From Mesostigma viride (lineage: Eukaryota; Streptophyta; Mesostigmatophyceae; Mesostigmatales; Mesostigmataceae), in the NCBI GenBank assembly GCA_009746045.1, contig RPFO01000474.1:1-53667 (forward strand): DNA of 53,667 bases. Direction: 5' to 3'. The position numbers were made by a program, and so were the translations under genes. Of the stretch, positions 42,173 through 50,661 are shown in pieces; positions within the stretch are counted from its first letter, which is position 1, and each line of letters opens with the position of its first letter. The notes under the pieces were generated by a model. The model made no database searches, was not told where the DNA came from, and saw nothing but the letters and a program-made list of their open reading frames with translations.

Positions 42173-42988
42173 ATGGCCGCGTTTCTCCCCGTCCCTCTCG
42201 TCCTGCCGCGCGATGCGTCTCCCCGCGAGACCCGCGACGTCTTGCGTTCCGTCGAGGGCGTGTGTCGCTACCACGACCTCCCTCGCCCCTTTATCAAGGT
42301 GGTGAACAAGACCAAAGACCTCGTGGCCGAGCTCGGGAACGACGACTACGTCGTGACGGAATTGCGGAAGGGCGAGTACTGTCTCCTGGCGTTGGTCCGC
42401 GTTCGCGGCGGTCGTACGGTCTGCGCGATCGTGCACGGGGATCGGAACGTGTCGATCGTACGGATGCCGCCTTTCAAGACCAAACTGTTCAAGGGCACCG
42501 TCGCGGCCGGAGTGCTCGGAAGGGACCCTCTGGGCCGTTCCGTGTTCTACGTGCACGACTGTCTCGCGTTCGCGCGTCACTCATTATTGCATCGCCCGTT
42601 CTTGGACAGGATGGAGTACGCGAGGCAGTTGGCGGACATGAACTTTCCGAGTGTGGGAAGTTATTACATTCATACGTTTATTAAGTGCCTGTCGTTCTTG
42701 GAAAGCAACGCGGATCACAGGGGCATGGAGAGTCACAACATGCTGTTCCTTCCCCGCGGAGCCCCGTCTCACATGTCCTACGTGGCGGGGGGCGTTCCTA
42801 TCCTGTTGGAGAACAAGTCGGGGGACGTTGAGGACCGGGGCTTCCTCACTCGTCCCTCGCGCCCTTCCGGCTTCTCGCTCTTTTCCCTGTCGCCGCCTTC
42901 GTGGGGTCGTACGATACCAAGTACGCCAGTCGCAGCGCGGCCGTCGTCATGGCTGACTCCCTTTTGGCTCCGGACTCCGGCGTTGTAG
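42173..42988 (+). CDS. mRNA-capping guanylyltransferase-like protein, copy 2
   Basis: Identical in protein to copy 1 over the reliable region; one A-to-G change near 42830 is silent here. The same uncertainty applies to the C-terminus, which overlaps the primase copy, and to the missing KxDG lysine. Confidence 0.4.
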   Translation: MAAFLPVPLVLPRDASPRETRDVLRSVEGVCRYHDLPRPFIKVVNKTKDLVAELGNDDYVVTELRKGEYCLLALVRVRGGRTVCAIVHGDRNVSIVRMPPFKTKLFKGTVAAGVLGRDPLGRSVFYVHDCLAFARHSLLHRPFLDRMEYARQLADMNFPSVGSYYIHTFIKCLSFLESNADHRGMESHNMLFLPRGAPSHMSYVAGGVPILLENKSGDVEDRGFLTRPSRPSGFSLFSLSPPSWGRTIPSTPVAARPSSWLTPFWLRTPAL

Positions 42989-44271
42989 TCGAGAACAGGC
43001 GCACCGACACCTCGTACGGGATCGGACTCGGCTCCGACCGGAACCCGCGACATTCGTCGTCGAAACAGCGTTGGAACACGCCGTTGCGAGTGATCTCGAA
43101 CCACACGTTGTTGTTGGCGTGGGCGCGGTCCACGTTTTTGCAGACGTGCGAGCGACTCCAGACCCAGTAGACGCTCGACTGCCCTTCGCCCTCCTTGAAC
43201 ACGTTGCTGATGGGGATCCCGCGGAGCGCCTCCTTGACGGCCGCGTACAGCCGTCCGTCTCGCGGCAGCGCGTTGCCGTTGTGAGGCGACGCGTGGGACG
43301 TGCGGACCTGGGGTACGCGGTCCCGTCCTTTCCGCGCACCCGGAGCTCGACGAGCTTGGCGTCGTAGTACGGCGGGGGCACGAGTTCCACGGGTTCCTTG
43401 ATGACCTCGTCGTACGTGCGGACGGACGTCAGGAACAATTGCTCCAACGCAGTGCGCTGGCCGCTCTCCTCCGCGACGTTGCCGTCCCCGTCGAGCTCGC
43501 GCAAGTACGTGTACGGTCGCTTCTCGTGGATCTTGCCGTAGGTACACCCGCACTCCCTCCGTATCTTGCGTTTGCCGTCGCAGAACACGCAGGGACACGC
43601 CCCCGTCGACGAGCCCCCTTGCACCCGCCCTCGATCTCTTTCTCCAGCTTGCGCAGTTTCTCGGGGCACACGGTGCAGCGGACGCATTTGAACGAGAACA
43701 GCATGCGCAGGCCGTTGTCCATCATGACCGAAGGGTCCACGACGGCGTTCCACGAGTTCCCCGTCCTGTCTCCGAACGCCTCGTGGAGTTTGCATAGGAT
43801 GTACCCCCTGAGTTGCAGCGCCCTCGCCTTGTTGATCGGGACGCCGGGCCAGTGCAAGTGGAACCCCGTCTTGATTTTCCCGTCCGGTTTCCTCTTCGTG
43901 GGCGCGCTGCAGATCACCATCATGAAGTCCGTGTCCTCGCGCTCCGTCACGGTCTCCTTGACGGCCGCGTGGATCAAGGGGATCCACTTGTCGAGGATCT
44001 CGTCCGTCAGGTCGACGTCGTCCTCGCAGTCCAGGTCGAGGAAGAAGGGGAACAGGGGGAACGATTTCTGCTCGACGATGAAGTTGGGTCGGCCCGCCTT
44101 CGCGTCGCTGGCGATGAGTTTGTAGAACGCGGGCAGGTCCTCGTGGTCGACCACCGCCCGCCCGCCCTCGAACCCGTCTAGCAGCAGATGGGTGTACTTC
44201 TCTCCCGGCTGGACGAAACAATCCCTCTCCTTGAGCCAGTTCGTGGCCGCGGTGCCTCTCCACGGACCCAT
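42846..44271 (-). pseudogene. D5-type primase, copy 2, two frameshifts
   Basis: From ATG 44271 the AEP core is intact through the DhD and H motifs, but a lost base in a C5-T3 tract near 43619 breaks the frame just before the zinc insert, and a second lost base in a GGAA run near 43343 breaks it again. Between and after the breaks the sequence matches copy 1. If the indels are real only copy 1 makes full primase; if they are errors, both do. Confidence 0.7.
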
Positions 44272-44328
44272 GGTCGTCGTCCAGAGAGAGGACTTTTTCT
44301 TCTCGCGAGGCGAATATATACCCTCCCA

Positions 44329-44907
44329 ATGCCGATCTACACCCGACACGGCGATCTGGGGAAGACCCGACTCTTCACGGGCGACGTCGTCGACAAGTTC
44401 GACTCGTACGTGGAGGCTGTCGGCGATGTGGACGAACTGAACTCGGCCATCGGATTGGCCAGGGTGTTTTGTAGGAATCAGCGGATCAAGCAGGAGATCC
44501 TGCCGTTCCTACAGAAACGGCTCCTGGACGTCGGATCTGCCTTGTCGACTCCATCCGACGGCCAACCGCACCGGAACCGTTTCGATCCGGAAGGACAGTG
44601 CGTGAGGACGCTCGAGTCGTGGATCGACATGATGGACGAAGACCTGTCGCCGTTACGGAACTTCGTGCTCCCGGGCGGGGACGGGGAGGCGAACTCGTGC
44701 TTGCACCTGGCCCGCTCCGTGTGCCGCCGCGCCGAACGATCCGTGGCGTTCCTCGCCTCGACGCACGAGGGACGCGTCGACGCGCACGTCCTGTCGTTCA
44801 TGAACCGCATGTCCGACCTGCTGTTCGTGTGCGCGAGGATGGAGGCCGACGCGTCGGAAGTGCGTTACAAAAAGGGGCAGGCGAACGAAGTTATTTTCAA
44901 ACCATAG
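44329..44907 (+). CDS. Cob(I)alamin adenosyltransferase, PduO type, copy 2
   Basis: 192 residues, intact, differing from copy 1 by a single Val-to-Ala change in the segment before the NRMSDLLF motif and by several silent changes. All ATP- and cobalamin-site motifs are kept. An intact second open frame beside two frame-broken neighbours is notable, although one intact gene of three proves little about selection. Confidence 0.92.
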   Translation: MPIYTRHGDLGKTRLFTGDVVDKFDSYVEAVGDVDELNSAIGLARVFCRNQRIKQEILPFLQKRLLDVGSALSTPSDGQPHRNRFDPEGQCVRTLESWIDMMDEDLSPLRNFVLPGGDGEANSCLHLARSVCRRAERSVAFLASTHEGRVDAHVLSFMNRMSDLLFVCARMEADASEVRYKKGQANEVIFKP

Positions 44908-44920
44908 TCTGAAGGACGAA

Positions 44921-45648
44921 ATGGCATCCGAAATCGAACCGGAGAAACCGTTAAGGGTCCACGTCCCGGGCCGACTCGATAGCAGCCCTCCCCCCGGGCT
45001 GTACAAGTCAGAGGACCGAGAGGAGGAAGAGTGCGTCGTCCGAGAGAGCACGTACGATTCGAGTGACAAAGGGAGCGGGGGGACTTCCGACCCGGAGCGC
45101 CTGTGGACCTCGAAAATCGAGCGCCTGGTGTTCGCGTGGGGCCAGAAGGCCGTCGCGTATCGCCAGATGCACGAGATGGCGTCGACCCGCGCCATGTTCT
45201 TTTACAATCTGTTGGGCATTCCCACGATCGTATTGTCGGCGACTGCGGGCACGCTCGCGTTCAGCGGGAGAAAGTTCCCAACGTGAACATGGATATGTGC
45301 GTGGGGGCCGCGAGCATGCTCGTGAGCGCCCTTTCCGGAATACAAAACTTTTTGCATTTCTCTCAAAAATCCGAGCAACACAAACAAATGGTCCACAAAT
45401 TCGCGGCGTTCTACCACACCGTGGACGCCGAGTTGACGAAACACAGGAAGCACCGCATGAACCCGTTCGACTTTCTGCAGGTGTTGCGACTCGATCTAGA
45501 CCGGCTCGTGTCCGACGGGCCGACCATCCCGCCGAGCATCCGGAAAAAACACGAGAAGACACTCGAAGTGCGGAGGTGTCGGCGCAACTCGGATGAGACG
45601 GAGATCATCATCAGCGTGAAGGAGGAGGAGCGGATGGCGATTGTTTAA
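44921..45648 (+). pseudogene. SLATT-like membrane protein, copy 2, frameshifted
   Basis: The frame from ATG 44921 ends at 45286 after a T is lost from a TTT run near 45278, between the two membrane helices. The rest of the gene continues unchanged in another frame to 45648. There is also an in-frame loss of one Asn/Lys codon near the C-terminus. Probably a sequencing error or a recent knock-out. Confidence 0.65.
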
Positions 45649-45685
45649 AATTGTAGAAGTACTTATTGTACGGAGCGCGGACGAC

Positions 45686-45871
45686 ATGCGCGGTCTCTCG
45701 GTGATCGTTTATTTCTTCGTCACCTACGTGTTGCTGGTCTTCCGGCCGCGGTGTATGTTCCAGGAGAACGGACGCCCGCTGCCCTTCGGAATCGGGACCA
45801 ATCAGACGCTGTTGCCCTTTTGGATCGTCGCCCTCCTAGCGGCGCTTTACACTCGCTTGCTCGCGGAATAA
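45686..45871 (+). CDS. Tiny two-helix membrane protein, copy 2
   Basis: 61 residues, identical to the protein at 40757-40942, with the same upstream and downstream spacing. Both membrane helices are intact. Confidence 0.55.
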   Translation: MRGLSVIVYFFVTYVLLVFRPRCMFQENGRPLPFGIGTNQTLLPFWIVALLAALYTRLLAE

Positions 45872-45873
45872 GG

Positions 45874-46119
45874 ATGGACACTCTCGAACTGCCGTGTTTC
45901 GACCCGTCCAGCGAACTGGAGGAGGCGTACGTCGGAGACGATCTGCCGGACGCCTTTGAGAGTCACTACCGCGACGACCTGCTGAACCTGTACCTCGCCC
46001 TTCGCGAGATGGCGAGCGCGTCCGGTCTCCCCTTCTTCCGCGACGCGACGTTCTCCAAGTTTTGCGATTTCGTGAAGTCGACGAGCACGCGCGAGAATAT
46101 TCCTCCCCCTCTTTACTAG
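45874..46119 (+). CDS. Small acidic protein, copy 2
   Basis: 81 residues, identical to the protein at 40945-41190. The stop lies five bases before the ATG of the full-length 46125 gene, an arrangement cut in copy 1. Confidence 0.55.
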   Translation: MDTLELPCFDPSSELEEAYVGDDLPDAFESHYRDDLLNLYLALREMASASGLPFFRDATFSKFCDFVKSTSTRENIPPPLY

Positions 46120-46124
46120 AAAGG

Positions 46125-46925
46125 ATGGACTCTCTCGTCCGAGGGCGTTTCGGGAACCCGCGCAACGTGATCACGCTCAATCGCGTCCCTCCGATCTTGA
46201 ACCCGCTCATCAACGAACAGCCGCCGGCCGTGCTGTCTCCCGTCGACGAGGTCATCGTAACGCCCGTGGGCCCCTCTCTCCTGGTCATCCCCCGCTCTAT
46301 CATGGAACAGCACGAGGTCGTCCACGTGGTCGGGAACAGCATCACGTATTGTCCCTACACGGGATGCGCGGCCGCGTACCCGCTCCCGTACAGCACCACC
46401 GGGCTGGTGTACAACAGCAACGTCCTCTTGTACGACCACACGGACGGGTCGCTCCTCTGCCAGCTCCTGGGGATGTACGTGAAGGGTCCGAAGCGCGGGG
46501 TGATGATCCCGAGGACGCCGGCGATCGTGTGTCCGTACACGGCGGTGACGTCCCTCTCCCGCCCCGAGACGACCTTCGGGGACTTGAGGGGGTACGGGGC
46601 GAACGTGTCCTACGTCCACGGGTCTCCGACGGACGGGGGATACGATTGGACGGACAAGTACGCGGAATACAGGGATTCGAGAGACGTAAAGTTCCCGGTC
46701 GCCGCGCCGTTCCGTCCTAGTGGCCGCGTGCATCCCAAGGATCTGGGATACGTGGACCTGTGGGACGACTCAAAGGAGTTCGTGCCCGGCCGGCCGGCGT
46801 CGTTCGGCGACATGACGGCGCTCTTGTCTCAGCGCCACTTCCCGGTTTCGATGTTCGCGTTCGCCCACTCGGCGTTCGAGCGCGAGTTGCGGGAACTCGA
46901 CCCCCCGACGCGGTTCCCCATTTAA
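46125..46925 (+). CDS. Hypothetical, probably structural protein
   Basis: 266 residues, intact only here; its first 31 codons are repeated at 41196. The sequence is strand-rich with many Pro, Gly and Tyr (SITYCPYTGCAAAYPLPYST, LVYNSNVLLYDHTDG, AIVCPYTAVTSLSRP) and no membrane segment. Three of its Cys sit in PYTG/PYTA-type contexts, which suggests an internal repeat. I do not recognise the family. The next gene begins 17 bases after the stop, following tactttata. Confidence 0.55.
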   Translation: MDSLVRGRFGNPRNVITLNRVPPILNPLINEQPPAVLSPVDEVIVTPVGPSLLVIPRSIMEQHEVVHVVGNSITYCPYTGCAAAYPLPYSTTGLVYNSNVLLYDHTDGSLLCQLLGMYVKGPKRGVMIPRTPAIVCPYTAVTSLSRPETTFGDLRGYGANVSYVHGSPTDGGYDWTDKYAEYRDSRDVKFPVAAPFRPSGRVHPKDLGYVDLWDDSKEFVPGRPASFGDMTALLSQRHFPVSMFAFAHSAFERELRELDPPTRFPI

Positions 46926-46942
46926 TCTGCGCGTACTTTATA

Positions 46943-48092
46943 ATGGGGAAGGAGCTCTTGATCTTCGCGATCATCACCATGGCCGTGCTGGCCATCGCGT
47001 ACTTGAGCGTGACCACCACCTCCGCCGACGAGAAGGACGAGAAGCCAGTCGCCGCCGCCGCCGCCGCCGCCGCAGAGGAAGGGGACTCGCCGGCAATGAA
47101 GGAGTCGGAGGAGGCGGATCCCGTCGCGATGGTGGTCGTCAAGTTGCCGGAGGAGATGACGAACGAGGAGCTGGCCAAGGAGCGGGCGCGACTGCTCGCT
47201 CTGAACAACGGGAACGAGAACGCCGAGGCCGTCAAGCGCATCCAGGCGTACATCGAGGCGCGCGAGATCGAGCAGAGCGCGTTTCCGACGGCGGCGGACA
47301 TAGCGGGGCGGACGGGGACCGTCAGACGGGGCTGGAGAAGGCCAGCGCGCAGACCTGACGTTCCTCGAGAGGGCGTATCGCGAGACCTTGCGGTTCTCGC
47401 ACGACACGTCCGCGTTGCGTCCGAGCGCGCGAGGCGTCAATCTCATCAAAGACCGGCTGCTGGAGTGCGTGGAGAAGACGCTCAACGACGAGGAGACGCG
47501 TCTGCGCTCCGTCCGCGACGCCCTGACGAAAGACACGTCGGTGCGCAAGGCGGCCAACGACGCGCTCAACCGGTACAAGGAGCAGTGGCGACCCGCCTAC
47601 GACACGTTCGAGGCCTATCTGGAAGGCGACCGAGCGCGCCGCGCGCCGAACGTCATGATCTCGTTCCTCATGAACATGGGCATACAAGGGGAGATCGCGA
47701 GCTACGTCGAGAACCCGTACTCGTTCGTGCGTCTCAACGTGGCGGGGAACACGCCCAAGGTGCTCGAATGGCTCTTGAGCGAGCGGTACAAGCAGGACAA
47801 CGCGGGGTCCAAGGCCCTGCGGCCCATCCTGGACGGCGACAGCAACGCCATGAAGAACAACCTCAAGAACGCGAGTCACAAGGCGATGGACGAGGAGGCG
47901 GTCCGACTGCGCAAGAGCCACGACGAGCACAACGCCGCCGACATCAGCGGGAAGGCCGCCAAGAAGCTGCTGCTAGACGATTTCCTGCGCCAGAAACGTG
48001 CGGCCGAGGCCGCCTACGGCGACGCGATCGACGCCGAGCCGCGCGGCGTCATGTTCGACTTCCTGTGGACACGCAGGAGATCTCCAAAATGA
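46943..48092 (+). CDS. Membrane-anchored helical protein (two frameshifts near 47310-47345)
   Basis: ATG 46943 opens with a membrane anchor (LLIFAIITMAVLAIAYLSV, residues 5-23), an Ala8 run and an acidic helical domain (to about residue 120). Around 47310 (G-rich) and 47345 the natural frame changes twice, then runs as a long helical domain (LTFLERAYRETLRFSHDTSA onward) to TGA 48090. The total is about 380 residues. The long frame to 48205 in the first frame is antisense-like and rejected. Type II anchor with an internal helical body suggests a virion membrane protein. The stop overlaps the next ATG as ATGA. Confidence 0.5.
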
Positions 48093-48205
48093 GTGTAGAC
48101 GACATTTCGAAATTGGTCGCGAATCCGGCCGAATGGGTGCAGCGGTCCGCGGACAACGCGAAACGCATGCGGACGTTTATTTTCACGAACGAATATTTTC
48201 GTTGA
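48089..48205 (+). CDS. Micro-ORF, 38 residues
   Basis: ATG 48089 overlaps the previous stop (ATGA) and the frame reads MSVDDISKLVANPAEWVQRS then a basic end with aromatic residues. Natural composition and the tight overlap make it plausible; there is no independent support. Confidence 0.35.
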   Translation: MSVDDISKLVANPAEWVQRSADNAKRMRTFIFTNEYFR

Positions 48206-48222
48206 TGTGTATGAATTAAGAA

Positions 48223-48435
48223 ATGAATGACCTTTACGCAATCTTGCTGACTCTCGTGGGAGTGATGGTGATATGGTTCGGGACGTCCATGATCCCCAAG
48301 AACCCCAAACAATCCTCTACATTGCAAAATCTTCCCAGCCGCGTGTTCATTGCGGGGGGCATGCTCGCGTGCATCCCGGGCGCCATCGCGGCCTTCCGTT
48401 TCGCACGGGAACGGATGGCTAGTTCCAAAACGTGA
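48223..48435 (+). CDS. Small two-helix membrane protein
   Basis: 70 residues. Helix one is LYAILLTLVGVMVIWFG (about 4-20), helix two FIAGGMLACIPGAIAAFRF (about 42-60), with a Pro/Asn/Lys loop between. The stop is 7 bases from the 3' end of the convergent YqaJ gene. Function unknown. Confidence 0.6.
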   Translation: MNDLYAILLTLVGVMVIWFGTSMIPKNPKQSSTLQNLPSRVFIAGGMLACIPGAIAAFRFARERMASSKT

Positions 48436-48441
48436 AGTTCG

Positions 48442-49302
48442 CTAGAGATGTGACTTCTTCCACCTCCTTCTCCTTTTTCTCGACGACCGGGGCAGGCAGA
48501 GCCCGCGGGGTTTGTCGATAAACGGGAACGGCTCCTCCTGTTTCGGTCCGATGTCGAGGTCGACCTCCACTCCCGCCCGTCGAGTCCTCTTGCCGCTCCC
48601 CCGCGACGAAGCCGTCGACCGATCCGAGTCCGACCCGGACCCCGAGCCGGCGAACGCGCCCGTCTTGTCCAGGTACTCGAGCCCGCCCTTGGCGTCGATC
48701 TCGACCCAGTCGTTGCGGAACTTTTGCATGACCGGGAAGTAGCGCCGAAACCAGCCTCGATCCCGTTTCATCTCCAAGATGTCGAGCACCTGCTCGCTCC
48801 ACGTCGTCGGCGGCGAGTACTGCACGAAATGGGCCACCTCCAGGTTCAGGATCTCCAATAGCACCTGCACTTGGGGGACGTAGTACTTCGGACACTCGTG
48901 CGTGATCTTGCGGCGGAGGGGACACTTGATCTCGATCAGGATGCCGTCCGTGGTCACTCGGTCCGGGCTCCCTCCCAGCCAGGGATGCAGCGGATGCGCG
49001 ATCAGGCCGAACTCGAGACACGTTTTCCCCGTCACCTTTTCGTACTCGCGCGCGGCGACGTCCTCGTTGTCGTTGCCCCATTTCGTGGCGGCGTTGCCCG
49101 CGAAGGCGTAGCGCGAGTCCCCGAGTTTCTTGCGCAACAGTTTCTCGCGACTCTGGTACGGATTGCAACCGATGGCGGCCGCCAGGTCGGACGCGGTCAG
49201 CATCTTGTCGCGGATGGCGAACCATTCCGGACTGCGCTGGGGCGGCGTCCGGATCTTGAGCAGTTCCAGGACCGCCGGGTGGACGTAGGTGTTTTTCTCC
49301 AT
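48442..49302 (-). CDS. YqaJ-type viral recombination nuclease (PD-(D/E)XK)
   Basis: 286 residues from ATG 49302. Residues 20-55 read QRSPEWFAIRDKMLTASDLA and IGCNPYQS, the classic YqaJ/lambda-exonuclease opening with R and S-D residues. GSPDRVTTDG and LIEIKCP (about 108-127) supply the catalytic D and ExK, and YYVPQVQVLLEIL gives the conserved Gln. It resects DNA ends 5' to 3' for strand-annealing recombination, common in NCLDV and phages. The C-terminal 80 residues are Ser/Arg/Lys-rich and probably disordered. It lies beside the Holliday junction resolvase. Confidence 0.85.
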   Translation of the reverse strand: MEKNTYVHPAVLELLKIRTPPQRSPEWFAIRDKMLTASDLAAAIGCNPYQSREKLLRKKLGDSRYAFAGNAATKWGNDNEDVAAREYEKVTGKTCLEFGLIAHPLHPWLGGSPDRVTTDGILIEIKCPLRRKITHECPKYYVPQVQVLLEILNLEVAHFVQYSPPTTWSEQVLDILEMKRDRGWFRRYFPVMQKFRNDWVEIDAKGGLEYLDKTGAFAGSGSGSDSDRSTASSRGSGKRTRRAGVEVDLDIGPKQEEPFPFIDKPRGLCLPRSSRKRRRRWKKSHL

Positions 49303-49357
49303 CGAGAAAAGTGCTCGTTACCCGTCGGCAAAAAAGAGGACGGTCGCCAAACGCGCG

Positions 49358-49952
49358 TCACAGGGTGACCTCCCTCGTCGCCGGTCGCTCCTCGACCAGT
49401 TTCGACAGGCCCTGCAGGAAGGCGTCGGCGGCGTCGTCCTTCTTGTGGAGGGAGTGGAAGTACTTGACGTGAACGGGGTACTGCTCCAGGATCTTGGCGG
49501 TGTGCTCGATGGCGACCTTCTTGTTGTACCGGTACCGGTTCCTTATATTGCATTCGACCGGGGGGCCCGTGTAGACGTGCAGTTTCCGTGACGGCGATAC
49601 GAACTCCACTTTCATCTTGGGGAACTCGTCCGTGTCGGTTGGACGGTAGAGCAGATGCGTCTCGAAGAAGGACTGGATGACGTGGCTGATCACTTTCATC
49701 TTGACGTTGGTCTTGGTCTGCCGCTCGATGAGGACCTTATCCGCGACGCAGAACGACCCGATGCGACGGAACAGTTCGGCGGGCAGTTTCTTGCACGCCT
49801 CTTCGAGCGACGCCGCGTCGAGATCGATGACTTCCCAGTTCAGGATCTCGAAGCGGGCGTTTCCGGCGTACTCGTTGGGCGCCCTTCGCAGTGTTGCAGG
49901 TGCAGTAGGCTAGGTTGGTGATGCCGACGTCGAAACTCAGGTAGATCGTCAT
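49358..49952 (-). CDS. Poxvirus A22-like Holliday junction resolvase (frameshift near 49885)
   Basis: ATG 49952 starts YLSFDVGITNLAYC, carrying the first catalytic Asp of the RuvC fold. Near 49885, in a GGGC tract, the frame moves to one reading FEILNWEVIDLDAAS, VLIERQTKTNVKMK (catalytic Glu) and finally LHKKDDAADAFLQ (the D-D-x2-D pair), ending at 49358. About 197 residues, full length for the family. The enzyme cuts four-way DNA junctions, resolving replication or recombination intermediates before packaging. Single-base error or mutation breaks the frame; the active-site residues are all present on the two sides. Confidence 0.8.
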
Positions 49953-49988
49953 ATCGGACGTTATTTTCCGATACTACGATATATAAGA

Positions 49989-50504
49989 ATGATCCCGGTG
50001 AACGTGCCTCCCAACGCATTTTCGTACGCGGACTTTGTGGGCGGGTCGTCGGTCGCGGTGGGCCGGACGACGGACAAACAAGTTGCGGACGGGGCGTTCC
50101 CGGTGTACCGCACGTTCCTGTCGGCCCCGAACCTGGAGGAGGTCCGGAACCGCCTGCGATACTCGCTCAAGATATCGGTCCCCATCGAGACGCTCGTGCA
50201 GAAGGCGCGCATGGTGTACGAATCCCGACGCGACATCCGCTTGCTCGAGCGGCGGTCGGTGACGCGCGGCAGCTGCGACGACCGGTGGGATCTGCTCGAC
50301 GAGCTGAACCGCGATCTGATGGCGAAGATGAGCCGCGAGCGGGAACTCTATTGCAACTCGGACCTGTTCCGCCGACTCGCGAGCGTCGCGCTGGGCGAGG
50401 CCAATTTGAGCAGCTTCGTCAACCCGCTGCAGGAGTACACGGTCGAGTCCCTCCGCAACAACAAGAACAACCCCATCATCATCGACAACATCATGGACCC
50501 CTGA
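49989..50504 (+). CDS. Hypothetical protein, 171 residues
   Basis: Divergent from the resolvase across about 36 AT-rich bases that include tatataag just before the ATG. It opens VNVPPNAFSYADFVGG and continues with charged helices (LEEVRNRLRYSLKI, DELNRDLMAKMSRE). Cys are few and there is no membrane helix. No family recognised; likely structural by context. A gap of about 160 bases, including an A/T-rich tract before 50662, follows. Confidence 0.55.
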   Translation: MIPVNVPPNAFSYADFVGGSSVAVGRTTDKQVADGAFPVYRTFLSAPNLEEVRNRLRYSLKISVPIETLVQKARMVYESRRDIRLLERRSVTRGSCDDRWDLLDELNRDLMAKMSRERELYCNSDLFRRLASVALGEANLSSFVNPLQEYTVESLRNNKNNPIIIDNIMDP

Positions 50505-50661
50505 GTCGCGCGTGCATCGCGCACATCCGAAATGATCGCGCGGGGTTTTTACACCGACGTCCGGCGAGGACCCACACGGAACAACGACGCTTTCCGATTC
50601 GACGCTGATCCGTAAAAAGTCCATAAAAAATTGAATCAATTATCGCTCCCCTTTGTAAACA

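Larger units (their letters stand above)
41291..46219. repeat. Tandem duplication, copy 2 (4,929 bp)
   Basis: A second, direct copy of 36355-41290. Differences include lost single bases at about 43343 and 43619 (primase), 44915 (intergenic) and 45278 (SLATT-like gene), a 3-base loss near 45620, and scattered substitutions, several of them silent. Most losses shorten a base run, the typical long-read error, but silent substitutions argue for true divergence. Confidence 0.97.

Noticed and set aside
36808-43104. 278-residue and similar minus frames opposite the capping-like genes
   Set aside because: Antisense shadows with low-complexity Arg/His composition; only their first parts coincide with the real gene at 37134.
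36355-46219. Transposon-borne duplication
   Set aside because: Boundaries show no inverted repeats, target-site duplication or transposase; a simple tandem duplication or assembly join explains it.
46943-48205. Single long frame through 48205 as one protein
   Set aside because: After about 47310 the first frame turns into Arg/Gln-rich sequence, while natural helical sequence resumes in another frame.
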